DNA of 64,000 nucleotides from Porodaedalea pini (taxonomy: Eukaryota > Basidiomycota > Agaricomycetes > Hymenochaetales > Hymenochaetaceae), in assembly GCA_002794775.1 (NCBI GenBank), contig NBAY01000011.1, positions 434,001 through 498,000 on the forward strand, read 5' to 3'. Both the position numbers and the translations under genes were made by a program. Below are positions 13,247 to 24,321 of the stretch, one piece after another. Position 1 is the stretch's first letter. The number at the start of each line of letters is the position of its first letter. The notes beneath the pieces were generated by a model. It had not been told where the DNA came from and did no database searches. It saw only the letters and a list, made by a program, of their open reading frames with translations.

Positions 13247-15064
13247 TCAGAGCTTCGTCGTCTGCGTAGTCGAATTGATCACAAGCGGTGGATTCGGTGC
13301 AGGCGGCGGGTGGTTATAATATGTCGTCGTAGTCGTCGTCGCGCCCCACGCAGACCCATTTCGCTCCGTGATCAGTGCGTGCACCTGCATACGCAGCCCG
13401 TGCACGATCGCGCGCAAGGCGCCGACTTCCTCGTTCATGCGCAGGTTCTCCGTCGTGAGCGCGACGTCCGTGCGCCGCGCGAGCGCGTCCAGTGCTCCAG
13501 ACACCGACGCGACGCTGGTGCGCAGCCCGAGGAGCGCGCCTTCGAGCGAGGCGCTGCGGTCGACGGGTGCGACACGCGGCGGGAGAGTTGATGCGGACCC
13601 GGACGCTTGTGGGGGAGGGAGGTCTGGGAAGCGGATGGGTGGCGGGGGGAAGGCGCTCTGGATCCGGCTGGAGAAGGGGAAGAGATGACGTGTGATGGGG
13701 TCCACTTGGACTGTCGGAGACGCTATAGGTACGTTGGCGCCGTCGGCTGGTGGACTGACGGCCGAAGGGAAGTAAGATGCGAGGAACGCGGGGTCGGTGA
13801 AGGAGGGTGCGGGGCTCATGTTGGCGCTGAGAGAATCGACTTCGTGTGCTGGGGAGACAGGAGAGGCTTCGGGCGAAAAACTAAGGATCGGGGAGAGCGG
13901 GTTCGTTGCACGCCATCGATATTGTTCTGAAGTGCTATGTCCCGGCTGAGCGGAGGTAGTCGGCACCGCTACTTCGGCTGACGGTACGCGAGGACTATCG
14001 CCCGAACGCCACCACGGACCCAGAGCCCTTCGTGCAATGGCAAGCTCACGGCTGAGCGAATGGATACTAGCCTCCGCATTGCTCAGATTCTGTCGCAGCA
14101 CGGTGTTCTCGTCGCGGAGCACAGATATCCGCACGTCGTTGACGGCGAAGAACCCCTTGATTGCCTCGTAAGGGCACTTCGCGAGGTGCGCAGACAAATG
14201 TGTGCGCTTTCCAGTCCAAGGACATCCGTGAGCGGACTGTACGCAGGTAACCTCTACTTCCGGACAAGTAACAATATGTCCGGTCATCTCGCCCCGCCTG
14301 TACACTTCAGAGCAAGCCACACATCTCGCATCTTGCTCCGCACATTCCGATCTATGCGCCTAAGTAGCAGCGGAGAGAAAAGTACATTATAAGCAAGAGA
14401 AAGGAGATATCAGCGCATCAGCACTACTACTAGAGCACGCACCTCTAGTTCAGATGCCGTAAAAGAGATACCACACGCAACACAATTCACCAACCGATGC
14501 ACACAATCGTGCGTATGCTTTCCTAGGTCTCTGCGTAGGACCATTTGTTCACAGCCTTCTTCTGAACATGGGACTTGGACGTATTGACATGCGTCCCTGA
14601 GATGTGCTTCGAGAAGCTGTCGCTGGCAGGTACTCTTGCACCCTGACGGTCTGTGTGGACACTCGACAATAAGTTCGTCGACCATCTGCGTTAACAGAAC
14701 ATGATGAGACGAGCGGAAGCAAGAAGGGACATGAGTCGAGCTCACATTTCTCAGCAACAAATTCTCCGGCTTCAAATCATCCAACGAAAGTGATGAGCGA
14801 TCCACCGGGCAGCATGGCTGCTGCTCCAAAGACCGTTCAATACATCTCCTACAGAACGTGTGCGAGCACGTCGTCGTCACCACAGGATTGAGGAATGGGC
14901 ACCTTCATACGATCTAAATGACTTGCAGATGGTAATGAACGAGCGGGCGACTCACTGGCATACACAACATATCTGCCGCGCTGTCAGAAGGCTAGTGAAG
15001 GAGAAAGTATGTGTCTGCTCACTAGGTTTGTGTTGATCTCATCGACATAGGAGTACGAGATCAT
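13247..15064 (-). CDS. RING-finger and TRAF-type zinc-finger protein, probable E3 ubiquitin ligase
   Basis: Predicted 523 aa from complement exons 15064-15023, 14972-14956, 14902-14746, 14685-14443 and 14359-13247; the frame closes exactly. An N-terminal C3HC4 RING begins at residue ~16 (CCVC ... CSHTFCRRC ... CCPVD). Repeated Cys/His segments of the TRAF zinc-finger type follow over residues ~80-220. A short coiled coil comes next (LRDENTVLRQNLSNAE), then a Ser/Pro-rich linker and a C-terminal helix. No MATH/TRAF-C domain is seen. Family knowledge suggests ubiquitin transfer, but the substrate is unknown. The second exon is only 17 nt and encodes the first RING cysteines. It ends 330 bp from the co-directional glycosyltransferase. 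Confidence 0.82.
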
Positions 15065-15394
15065 GGCTGCTGCAGAAAGACGGAGATAGAGGGGGACATG
15101 GACATGAAGAAGCGAAAGGCATCCTCGGGAATCGTCGGTTACTCGCAGATCTCGATATGTGGGTCCGTGTCAACTCGTATTTACTGTATGCAAATTGTTA
15201 TTTGTCTAAATTACCGAAGGCATCCCTCTCTTTCTCTTGAAAAACTCCACTAAACCCACCAACTACTTGTCATTCAGATGCAAAAGCTCACAAACAAAAT
15301 CAATCGACTCTCACAGATCAGAAGGCACAAAGTGGTGCATCTCAGAGTGTAAGACAGTATGATTTGTACTACTACTAGGCGTATGTATCCTCTT
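15065..15394. other. Short gap between co-directional minus-strand genes
   Basis: These 330 bp hold the presumed promoter of the RING/TRAF gene and the 3' end of the glycosyltransferase gene. Nothing else was recognised. Confidence 0.5.
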
Positions 15395-17512
15395 TCAAGC
15401 AACTGGTACAGAATCAAGTAAAGCCTCAAGCTGCATCGTGCAATTTCCGTCCCGTGTCCACGCCTTTAAAAGCTCAGACCTGAAATGACCTGCGTTTTGT
15501 CGCTTCTCCGCGCCATCGACGCCCTTCGCTTTCTTCAAAATCTGGGTGATCTCTCGGTACACGGAGGCTACGTTGCCGGTTGGTGTCTTCCCTCCAAGCC
15601 GCATGAGTGGCGCCAAACCATATACTCCGTTTCTGACTTCGAACAGCTCGTAAGCAACGTTGAGGTTCACTGTCAGATTTATGGCGTTGCAAGGTTGATC
15701 GCCACGGAAGGGCCAGCAAATCCTTGAGATTTTGCGTCAGCAAGCCAACGATGCTCTGAAGAAGTTACAACATACATTGGTACTCCCTCCATAAGAGATT
15801 CAAGGGTAGAGTTTTGCCCACAATGGGACAGAAACCATCCAGTGGCCTGCACGGACGTCAGCATCAGAGAATCTAGGGTTATCACATAATGGCTTGCCTG
15901 GTGGTGAAGAACCAGACGCTGCGGTATCCATTTCGAAACATAACCCAAGCCAGACGCCGCGATCTTAGCTGATACACAGTCTGGCACAGTAGCAAGGGGG
16001 AAGCATGTGCAAAAATCTGGTGCGATAGGAGAGTCAGCATTGAAGCGTATATCTTTGCAAAATGTCAAAGCGTACAAACGGAGTTCCGCTTTCTATGAAA
16101 GCATCGATTACTGCCCACACTTTCTCGGGCTCGGTTGTCCAGAACACGGTCCCAAAAGACATCTTCACTCGCAGTTTAACCTCCTATATGTGCAAGTAAA
16201 TATGAAGCACATACATATACAACAGAGTTCTGTCCGTATTTCGTAAGCGCCTCGTCCAAGAATACTTCCACGTCGTGGGCAGTCTCTCCTTGACTGCTGT
16301 AACTAATCGCAGGAGCAAGTGGTCCAAGGACATACACTGGTCGGGGGCTAATCCATGACCTCCATGCAGAAACGGCTTCACCCTCAATTTGGGCCGACGA
16401 ATTTAGTATAACTCCGTCACATTCGCTGAATAGTCTAAGGACAAGTAAGAAAAAGGGCTCCGGTCCAGACCTTTGTGTTCGTACCTATGCATATAGCGCG
16501 TCATATATGCGATCGAGACATTTTTACCAAATACAGACTAGTATTGTGGATCAGCAAGGCCGTAATTAAGGGTGAAAAGAGTTTAAAACATGCCTCTTGT
16601 GGATATACCTCATAGTCATGCATTTGTGGCAACCCAGCTACTTCTCCGATTAGCTTTCCGTTCCTGCGCTCCCAAAGCTAGAGCGAGATAAGATCAAGAG
16701 ACGTTTCAGGCCTAGTATCCTCCAAGTATCATTCAGTTTACCTGCTGATCAAACTCGGCCATTCCTTTGTCATCTATGTCGACGTGCTTTGCTTCCTTCT
16801 GGAGTTCGGTTGAGAAGTCGCCCCGTCCTCCTAATCCTTTCGGAGCGGACATTAGGAAGACCTGTGCAGCCATGGACGGCTGCAAGACAAGAACCCGGAC
16901 GCCAGGCCTGCCGACAGAGCGGACGATTTTGAGCGCTTCATACCCAAAAAGCTGAGTGGATGTCAATAGCAGGTTAGCTTTCTCCCATGAGTCGATGAGC
17001 CGACTTACATCCAATATTACAAGCCCTGGAGGCGAAAGGAACCCGTCAGAGTGGTGTGGTGTGGTGTCACTTGAAAGCGATAACGGCCGTCCTTCCGCTA
17101 GCTTATTGAATGCAACGGCGAAGGAACAAATCGTCGTCTCTGAATCAAACCCAGACTCTCCGCAATCTATCCCTATTACTCTGCAGGTGGGTTCTAGTTA
17201 GCGACTTTGCAGCGAGAGCCTTCTGTCACTCATGATATACCGAATTAAAGACGCAAGGCTTTTCTCATTCTCCGTACGGAACTGACTGGATACTTGCTGC
17301 CGAATAGTCTCCAGCAGCCTGTCTCCGACGAGTATCGTGACGTAAAGCCTTCTTGAGCGGATAATCCTCACAGCAAGGTCGCACATGGGTTTTTGGTGCC
17401 CTGGCTAGACATCAGCAGAACTCTTTGTGTCTAACGCAGTCAGTATGAGTTTACCATAAAAGGAGTATGCGAACAGCAAGACATGTCCAGGTTCAGGAGA
17501 GGCACGGGTCAT
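15395..17512 (-). pseudogene. GT1 UDP-glycosyltransferase with an apparent one-base frameshift
   Basis: Twelve coding segments: complement 17512-17455, 17400-17241, 17180-17009, 16951-16742, 16677-16609, 16537-16485, 16434-16215, 16162-16076, 16016-15898, 15846-15776 and 15722-15395 give eleven exons, with the frame broken inside the ninth. Family landmarks are clear: N-terminal GHVLLFAYSFYGHQKP, then SVVYMSFGTVFW, then PFIFAHASP, and the donor-binding HCGQNSTLESLMEGVPM followed by WPFRGDQP. After HASPL the matching frame moves by one. All other junctions keep frame, and one added base would give about 515 aa, a normal GT1 length. The break sits in a run of five C on the coding strand (15996-16000). 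It may be a real loss of function or an assembly error. An intact enzyme would transfer sugar from UDP-sugar to a small lipophilic acceptor such as a sterol or secondary metabolite. Confidence 0.8.
15847..15897 (-). other. GC-AG intron in the glycosyltransferase gene
   Basis: The donor reads CAG|GCAAGC and the acceptor GTGCAG. Removing 51 nt joins VLHHQ directly to ATGWFLSHCG, as the GT1 family expects. The segment has no in-frame stop, so a retained form would insert 17 residues. Confidence 0.7.
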
Positions 17513-18485
17513 CGCAAGGCCAGAGGATGAAGAGGGGTAAGGCTCAGTCTCGAGAGTCTGTACGTTCCGCGAGAGGACCTCATTTTATAGCGGCTGGGAC
17601 AGCCGCTGGCATTCACATAGATTCTCACTCTCGCTAGTCCAGCGCTAGTTCTCCAGTACAATAGCAGTGACATGGAGCACTAAAAAGGAGAATCAATCCA
17701 TTCATGGGAGCAGTCTGGCATTTGTCCCGATAATGAGTCGATTAATGAGTATGCTAAGCATACTCCGAAAGGCACTTCTGTCAGGGTGAAAGTTCGCAGG
17801 GTGTCCGTTACATCGTCTCGGAGAGGCACTCGGACAGAGGGCGGTGCCGTAGCTCCTTGGTCCGCTAATTGATAGCCTTTTGTTTCTCGTACCAGTGATC
17901 AAGGGGACTTGAGTTTGCCGCTGGGAGCACTGAGGTATAGTACCGAATGAAGGCATTCGAGGCGGCTAATTATCATTGCGAAAATTTGTTATAGCACTGA
18001 AAATGATGCGGCACATATGCTAAGCAGGCCGGAAGAGCGCTCGCTGCGACCCTGCTGTAATAACAGCGAACGAGTTTCAATAGTGCAATGCAACAAATTA
18101 AGAAGGAGAGATTCGGTGTATTAATATTGTTAGCTTGGGTATATTTTCTTGACGCCGAGGTGAGATCAGAGCTAGACTGCCAGGATTCTCAGCTTTCTAG
18201 GAACCGGTCGCGAGGCATGATCTTCGCAGAGCAGCATTAATATTGATATTCTTGGGAACGCAGATCAAACTGAGAGTAATTGGCCTTGAAAAGGATAAAA
18301 ACGAGCTCACGTCAAGGCCTGTTAAATTTGGAGGATACAAATTGCGGACTCGGACTCGAGGGCACGTGCATCATGCGATTGAAATGCCCGAAAATGATCG
18401 CTTTTGATCGGCGTCTGGTCGAAAGTCGCAAGTCATCCACGACCGCTGTTCTCATCTTTATTTTACAGCATCAGACTCCCAGAAT
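17513..18485. other. Divergent promoter region, glycosyltransferase / SNU23
   Basis: 973 bp between the two start codons. No exon chain was found. Alternating AT-rich and GC-rich patches are present, with no motif I can name with confidence. Confidence 0.5.
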
Positions 18486-19283
18486 ATGTCGGAGAGAAAA
18501 GGAGCCTACGCCTCTACAGCTTCCGACACAAACTTTCGGCGGAAATGGGACAAGGAGGAGTTTGCGGAAAAGGCTCGACAGAAGGATGCAGAAGAGAAGG
18601 ACCGCATGCAGGAGAATGAGGAGCGTCTGAAGCAAGGTATGTCCTACTTATGCTTCATTAAACACGTATAGTCTCAGATGAATCTACTGACAGGAAAAAA
18701 GCCTCGGAAAAGCCAGAAAGCGGACCTTCCCAAGCCGACGGAGCTGATGAAGCAGCGTGATTATGACCTTGAGCTCGACAAGAATCTGAACAAGACCGTC
18801 GTGGTGGCAAACCCAACGGGGCGCGGGCCTGGTCAGCCCGGCTTCCATTGTGAGAAGTGTAATCGGACATACAAAGATACGACGGCGTATCTGGACCATA
18901 TCAACAGCCGACAGCGTAAGCGCTAGCCAATATCAAGCCACTTCGCACAGTCCTAACTCATGCGCGTTCCTTTTTACCTAGATCTTCGAATGCTTGGACA
19001 AAAAACGCGCATTGAGCGTTCCTCTGTCGAACAAGTCCGTGCGCGAATAGCCTTCCTCCGTGAACAAAAGAAGGAGGCTTCAAGCGCGAAGACATTCGAC
19101 TTCAATAGGCGACTTGCTGAGGTGAAGGAAAAGGCTGACGCAGAGAGGGCAGCGAAGAAAGCTCAGAAGAGGGCGGAGAAGGAGAGGGCCCGTATGGATC
19201 TCGTCAAAGATGTCGCAATGCAACAGGATGACGAAATGGCACAGATGATGGGCTTCGGAGGCTTTGGTTCATCCAAGAAATGA
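18486..19283 (+). CDS. SNU23: U4/U6.U5 tri-snRNP protein Snu23 (ZMAT2 family)
   Basis: Predicted 224-aa nuclear splicing factor from exons 18486-18636, 18694-18915 and 18982-19283; the frame closes. It opens with FRRKWDKEEF, a conserved ZMAT2/Snu23 element. The middle carries a matrin/U1-type C2H2 zinc finger (FHCEKCNRTYKDTTAYLDH, ending at the Gln-His of the next exon junction). A charged helical region follows (REQKKEASSAKTFDFNRRL and an Ala/Lys/Glu coiled coil), and the C-terminus ends with MGFGGFGSSKK. Family knowledge: it joins the spliceosome with the tri-snRNP and leaves at activation (B complex). Its length is close to human ZMAT2 (~200 aa). It converges on ILS1 with a 128 bp gap. Confidence 0.93.
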
Positions 19284-19411
19284 GGATTTGGTCATGCCGA
19301 GTGAGCTACACCATTCTTACATCTCTGCGTTAATTTTATATCCCGACAGCAACACACGTGAGATTACACGGACTCTGTACTACATTTTTTGCTTCTATAT
19401 CATTGTACATC

Positions 19412-22400
19412 TCATGGCCATACAAGCGATAACATGAATTTCGTATCTGCAATCTCCTGCTCTTCTTCGATGAGTAGCTTCTTGCCGGTCTGCTTCTCCT
19501 TCGTATCCCTTGGTACACTGCGTACCAACTTCTGGATGTACTCCGTATGTGCTTCTAATGCATCCAAAATGTCGTTGCCGCTTTCATCCTGGAAGCTGTA
19601 AAACACGTCGATATCGTCCGTCGCCTGCAAGCCAGCCTTCTTGCGTAGCTTCTGCACGCGATTCACCATCTCTCGTGCCAGCCACTCGCCCTGGAGCTCA
19701 GGATGGACCTGCACGTCAAGCAGCACAACCACGTCGTTGTCCGTATGTGAACCATACGAGCCCTGGTCATCCTTATCGACATAGCGCTGCACCGTCAGGT
19801 CACCCGCAACTAGATCTATGCCATCTACAGTCAGTTTGCCTGTTTCCGTGTACGCTTTTACGGCGTCACTAGACACAGACGGAAGCCCGTTCTTCACGCG
19901 TGTGAGGTCCTTCCGCAATTTGCGGCCCAGCACAGCCCAGTCAGCAACGGCTCGGAATCGGACACCCGCTTTCGCCTCGTCAGAGGTGAACTCGATATCT
20001 CGCACGTTCAGCTCGGATTCGAGATAACGCTGCAGGGGTTTCACATCTGCTAAGTATTGTTCATCCGAGTGGAAGATCATCAACTCCCGGAGAGGGGTCT
20101 GCCGAGCAAGTATTTGTAAGAGCCCTCAACACCTGGATGGCTGCAAGGTACGCACCTTCAGCGAAAGAGTATATTTATCACGGATATTCCTCGTCAACTC
20201 GATGATGATCTGCATCCGCTTGACCTGGCGCTCGATGGTTTCGTCAAAGTACTCCTCTTTAACCTCAGGGAACGACAAGAAATGGATAGACCGCGTGTCC
20301 CCATCTTTTGGATCGGAAGGAATGAAAGGCCGGAGCGATTGGTAGATGTTCTCAGTCAGAAAAGGCGTGTACGATGACTGAACATAAGCGCGACAATTCA
20401 GCGGACGTACAGCTAATAGAAAGAATACTTCGGCTTACCATAGTCCGACATAAGGTGAAGAGTGTCTCAAAGAGCGTATTAAGAGCGGCAACTGTGTCCT
20501 CCTTTCCCTCCTCGCCCTTTAAGCGACGTCGGTTGAACCGGATGTACCAGTTCGTCAGCTCATCCACAAGATCCAATAAGCGAGGCACGATAGTGTAGAG
20601 GCGGTATGCTGCCATCTCCTGGCGCACGAGTTTAATCAGAGATTGACATCGCGCGAGGATCCAGCGGTCCATGACATTTGCAGATACTGGTGCGTGGGGA
20701 TCGTATTTGAACTCCAGTCCAGTAGTTTTCTTGAGCATTGCAACCTGCCCGAGGAAGAATCGGAAGGCGTTAAGCCAGGGAAGGAACACGCGCGAGATAA
20801 CCTCGCGGACGCCCGCCTCACGGAATCGAAGGTTCTCCGCACGGGTGATAGGAGAATTGACGAGGTACATCCTTGAACCAATTTGTTATAAGGGATCATA
20901 TAAGCTTCAGGTGGATGTATGTACGTACCGTGTTGCGTCCGCGCCGTAAGTGTCAATAATCAGACTAGGGTCAGGATAGTTTTTCAGACTCTTGCTCATC
21001 TTTTTGCCGTCTCTGAGCATCCATGGATATAACTCAAGTCTTGAAACAACATAGTCGTGAATGACTTACTCGGCAAGGACAAGTCCGGTAGTGATAAGGT
21101 TCTTCCAAGGTGCCCGGCCGAATAGGTGTGTCGATAGCACAAGAAGTGTGTAGAACCACCCACGCGTCTGGTCAATACCTTCACAGACAAAGTCTGCAGG
21201 GAATGTCCGCTCAAACTTCTCCCTGTTCTCAAAGGGATAGTGCTGCTGAGCGTAGGGCATGCTAAATTCGAAGCAAAGAGGCATAAGAATTCAGACTGTC
21301 CGCGCAGGAGAATGATCAATGCACCTTCCAGACTCAAACCAGCAATCGAAGACTTCATCAATGCGTCGCAGGTCTCCCTTGCCTTCTTTCGACGGTATAG
21401 TGATATGGTCGATTTTGTCGCGATGTAGGTCAGTAATTCCCGTCACACCAGAGAGCTCCTCGAGTTGTGCAATCGAGCCAATAGCGACAACCTAAGACAC
21501 GTTCAGTAAGAACTTGCAATCAAGTTAAAAGAGTCCCTTGATTGTCACCTCCTCGTAGTCCTCCGAAACCCAAAGTGGGATCGGAGTACCCCAGTAACGA
21601 TTCCGGGATACGTTCCAATCTCGGGCGTTTGCGATCCAATTCCCAAAGCGACCATCACCGACGTGCTGCGGAACCCTGTAAACAAATACATTCGATACAT
21701 TGTTGGCATCTGCGTGTTACGAGCTCGGTCGAGAGATATACTAACCAACGAGTCTCCTTGTTGTTCGCCACCAGCTGATCCACGGCACACTGTACCCGCA
21801 CAAACCAGACCGGGATGGCGCGGTATATGAGAGGAGTTTTCGATCTACGAGCAGAGTTAATATCTTCATTTCCTGAAGACGATGAATGACAAACCGCCAA
21901 CAAAAGGGATACTGATGCTTGATCGTACTCTGCACAATGAGTCGCCCCTTGGACTTCAGTACCTTCATGATTTCCTTGTCCGCGTCCTTGACATACATTC
22001 CCTGGAAGTCGGGTACGTCCTTCGTGAAGCGTCCGCTATCGTCGATCGGGCAGGGTGGCATCTCGTCGGCCTCGACGACGCCGTGCGCCATTGCAATACG
22101 GTGGTCGTCATCACCGAATGCAGGCGCTTGGTGTACGATACCAGTACCATCTGCCGCAGTTACGTACTCATCCGCGAGGACTCTGAAGGCTTTGTCTTCG
22201 AACTGCATGTACATAAGCAACAAATTCATATAGGGTGTAGGCAGAGACCGCACCTGATCCGTGAAGTACTCGAAGAGCGGGACGTATCTCCAACCCTTCA
22301 TATCCGCGCCAATGAACTCGCCGACCTTTTTATACTTTGCCTTCTTCGGATCCTTGTAAAGCGTGCGCAGAAGATCCTCGTGAATAATAAAGTTCTCCTG

Positions 22401-23408
22401 GCGTGTCTCGTCGAAGATTTTGATGTATTTGTATGCGGGGTGCACGCAGAGCGCGAGGTTGCTTGGCAGCGTCCACGGCGTCGTCGTCCATGCCAGCAAG
22501 CTCGTCTTGCGATCATTCACGAGCGGGAACGCAACCGTCACCGCAGGGTCTTGCACCTCGCGGTAGTCCTCGCCCGCCTCGAAGTTGCTCAACGGGGTCG
22601 TGCACCCGGTCGAGTATGGCATCACTCTTAATCCTCGATATACGAGTCCTTTCTCGAATAGCGTCGCGAACGCCCACCAGATGCTCTCCATAAATGACGG
22701 ATCGAGCGTTTTATACCCGTTGTCGAATCCGATCCAGCGGCCCATGCGCTCGACGGTCTTTTGCCACTCGCCCGCGTAGCGCATAACGATCGCGCGGCAC
22801 TCGGCGTTGTACGCTGGGATGCCCATCGCGAGCACGTCCTCCCGCCCGCGGATCCCGAGCTTCTTGTCGATCTCATGCTCGACAGGCAGCCCGTGCGTGT
22901 CCCACCCGAAACGCCGCTCGACGTAGAATCCGGAGGCGGTCGCGTGTCGGGTTACGATATCCTGCAGTCGTCACGTATCAAGCGCCATTATTTATTTATT
23001 CCGCGAAGCGATTGACCAGACCGGAAAGAACCCATAACCCTTGGCGTCAGCATACATCCAGCGCTCATAATACACAAAGAAAAAAGCTCGCCTTGATCGT
23101 CCCTGCAAGTAGATGTCCATAGTGTGGAAGACCAGTAGCAAATGGTGGACCATCATAGAACGAGTACGGTGGCCTCTGTTCGCTGAGTTTGAGCTGCGTC
23201 TGGAACGCATCGATCTCGCGCCAGAATGCAAGGACCTTCTCCTCCTCTCGCGGGAAATTGAAATTTGCGGAGACTATCCACGATGCGTAATTTCGGGTGC
23301 AGAACCGCAGTTCATCGTGCAGATAAGGAAGAGAGAACGAGATGCTTAGCTGAAGCTCGTGGCGGACGCATAGAATGAGCACTCACTGTCGTGCGGAGGG
23401 AAAGCCAT
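19412..23408 (-). CDS. ILS1: Isoleucyl-tRNA synthetase, cytoplasmic
   Basis: Charges tRNA-Ile with isoleucine in the cytosol. Twelve exons: complement 23408-23387, 23273-23092, 22961-22254, 22202-21895, 21844-21746, 21675-21549, 21491-21325, 21261-21070, 21012-20929, 20871-20439, 20378-20157 and 20098-19412. The frame closes at 1076 aa, the usual length for cytosolic IleRS (yeast ~1072). The class I signatures are present: the HIGH-type motif as HYGH ([11 protein letters not shown], ~residue 57) and KMSKS at ~605-610 ([12 protein letters not shown]). The conserved [11 protein letters not shown] follows the first motif. The intron at 23091-22962 seems to use a GC donor. The intron at 22253-22203 is 51 nt, in frame and stop-free. 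No mitochondrial presequence is visible. Confidence 0.96.
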
Positions 23409-24321
23409 CTCTCCTGATCCGTTAAGAGGCGTCCTAACTTTCCAAGACTGATACACTCTAGGGAGCCCTAGATACGAGCGTACAAGACAGACGACGTGAT
23501 GCAGCAGAGCGGCGTCAGCAAGCGCTCGCTGCCTTGACTCTTGACTCGAATTGAATCGGTAAAATGAATTAAATTATGTGCTACCAATCTCTTTACGTAA
23601 ATATTTCCCCTTTTGAATCCAGCTCCTCAAAAAAAAATACGTTGGACGAGGAGCAAGCTTTCATTCGTGAATAAGTTTGCCATTGGCCAAGATATATAAT
23701 GCGTGTATTGTATATATGTATGCAACAGAGAGATGCGTGGCGTTGGCATCCAGCACCAGCGCCAGTGATACCGCACAGGCGGACGTACAGCGTGCAAATA
23801 AAGTCAAAACCACGTAGTCGATACGACGCTCATTCGACATCTGGGGATCCTACATATTTCTAGTTCCGCAGCTCACCCGAATTCGGAGGTATGGCGTAAG
23901 GCGCCTCGAAGGTCCTGCGCGATGTAACCAGCTGACTCCAGCTTGACGGTTGTAGTCAAAGATAATGCACAGATGGGTATGGCTATGGCACAAACGAAGC
24001 AGAATGTGATATGCGATTTGCGACGACAGCAGCAATTATGTGTGGCTTGGTCCGTAGCGTGTGTAGATAGGGTATCGGAATTATGGAGAGCATGTCGAAT
24101 GCATGTGTAGCACTTGTACATTGACAATCGCGTCGAAAGGCAGATCGGCGCCGATGCATTAAGTCCTTGACGAAGAGGGAAGACGTTCGGAACTTGGAAG
24201 GATCACACGATCGACAACAGTCGTTCTTCAATTATGACGCCCTGTTTCCAAAGCCTGAACTTCTGTGCCCTCAGGATCAGCATCCCGAGGTAGTTCATGT
24301 TTTTAAGAGAAGACTGAAGCC
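23409..24321. other. Intergenic region between ILS1 and PBS2 (both minus strand)
   Basis: 913 bp holding the ILS1 promoter and the PBS2 3' region, including AT-rich patches around 23560-23720. No gene or repeat was recognised. Confidence 0.5.
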
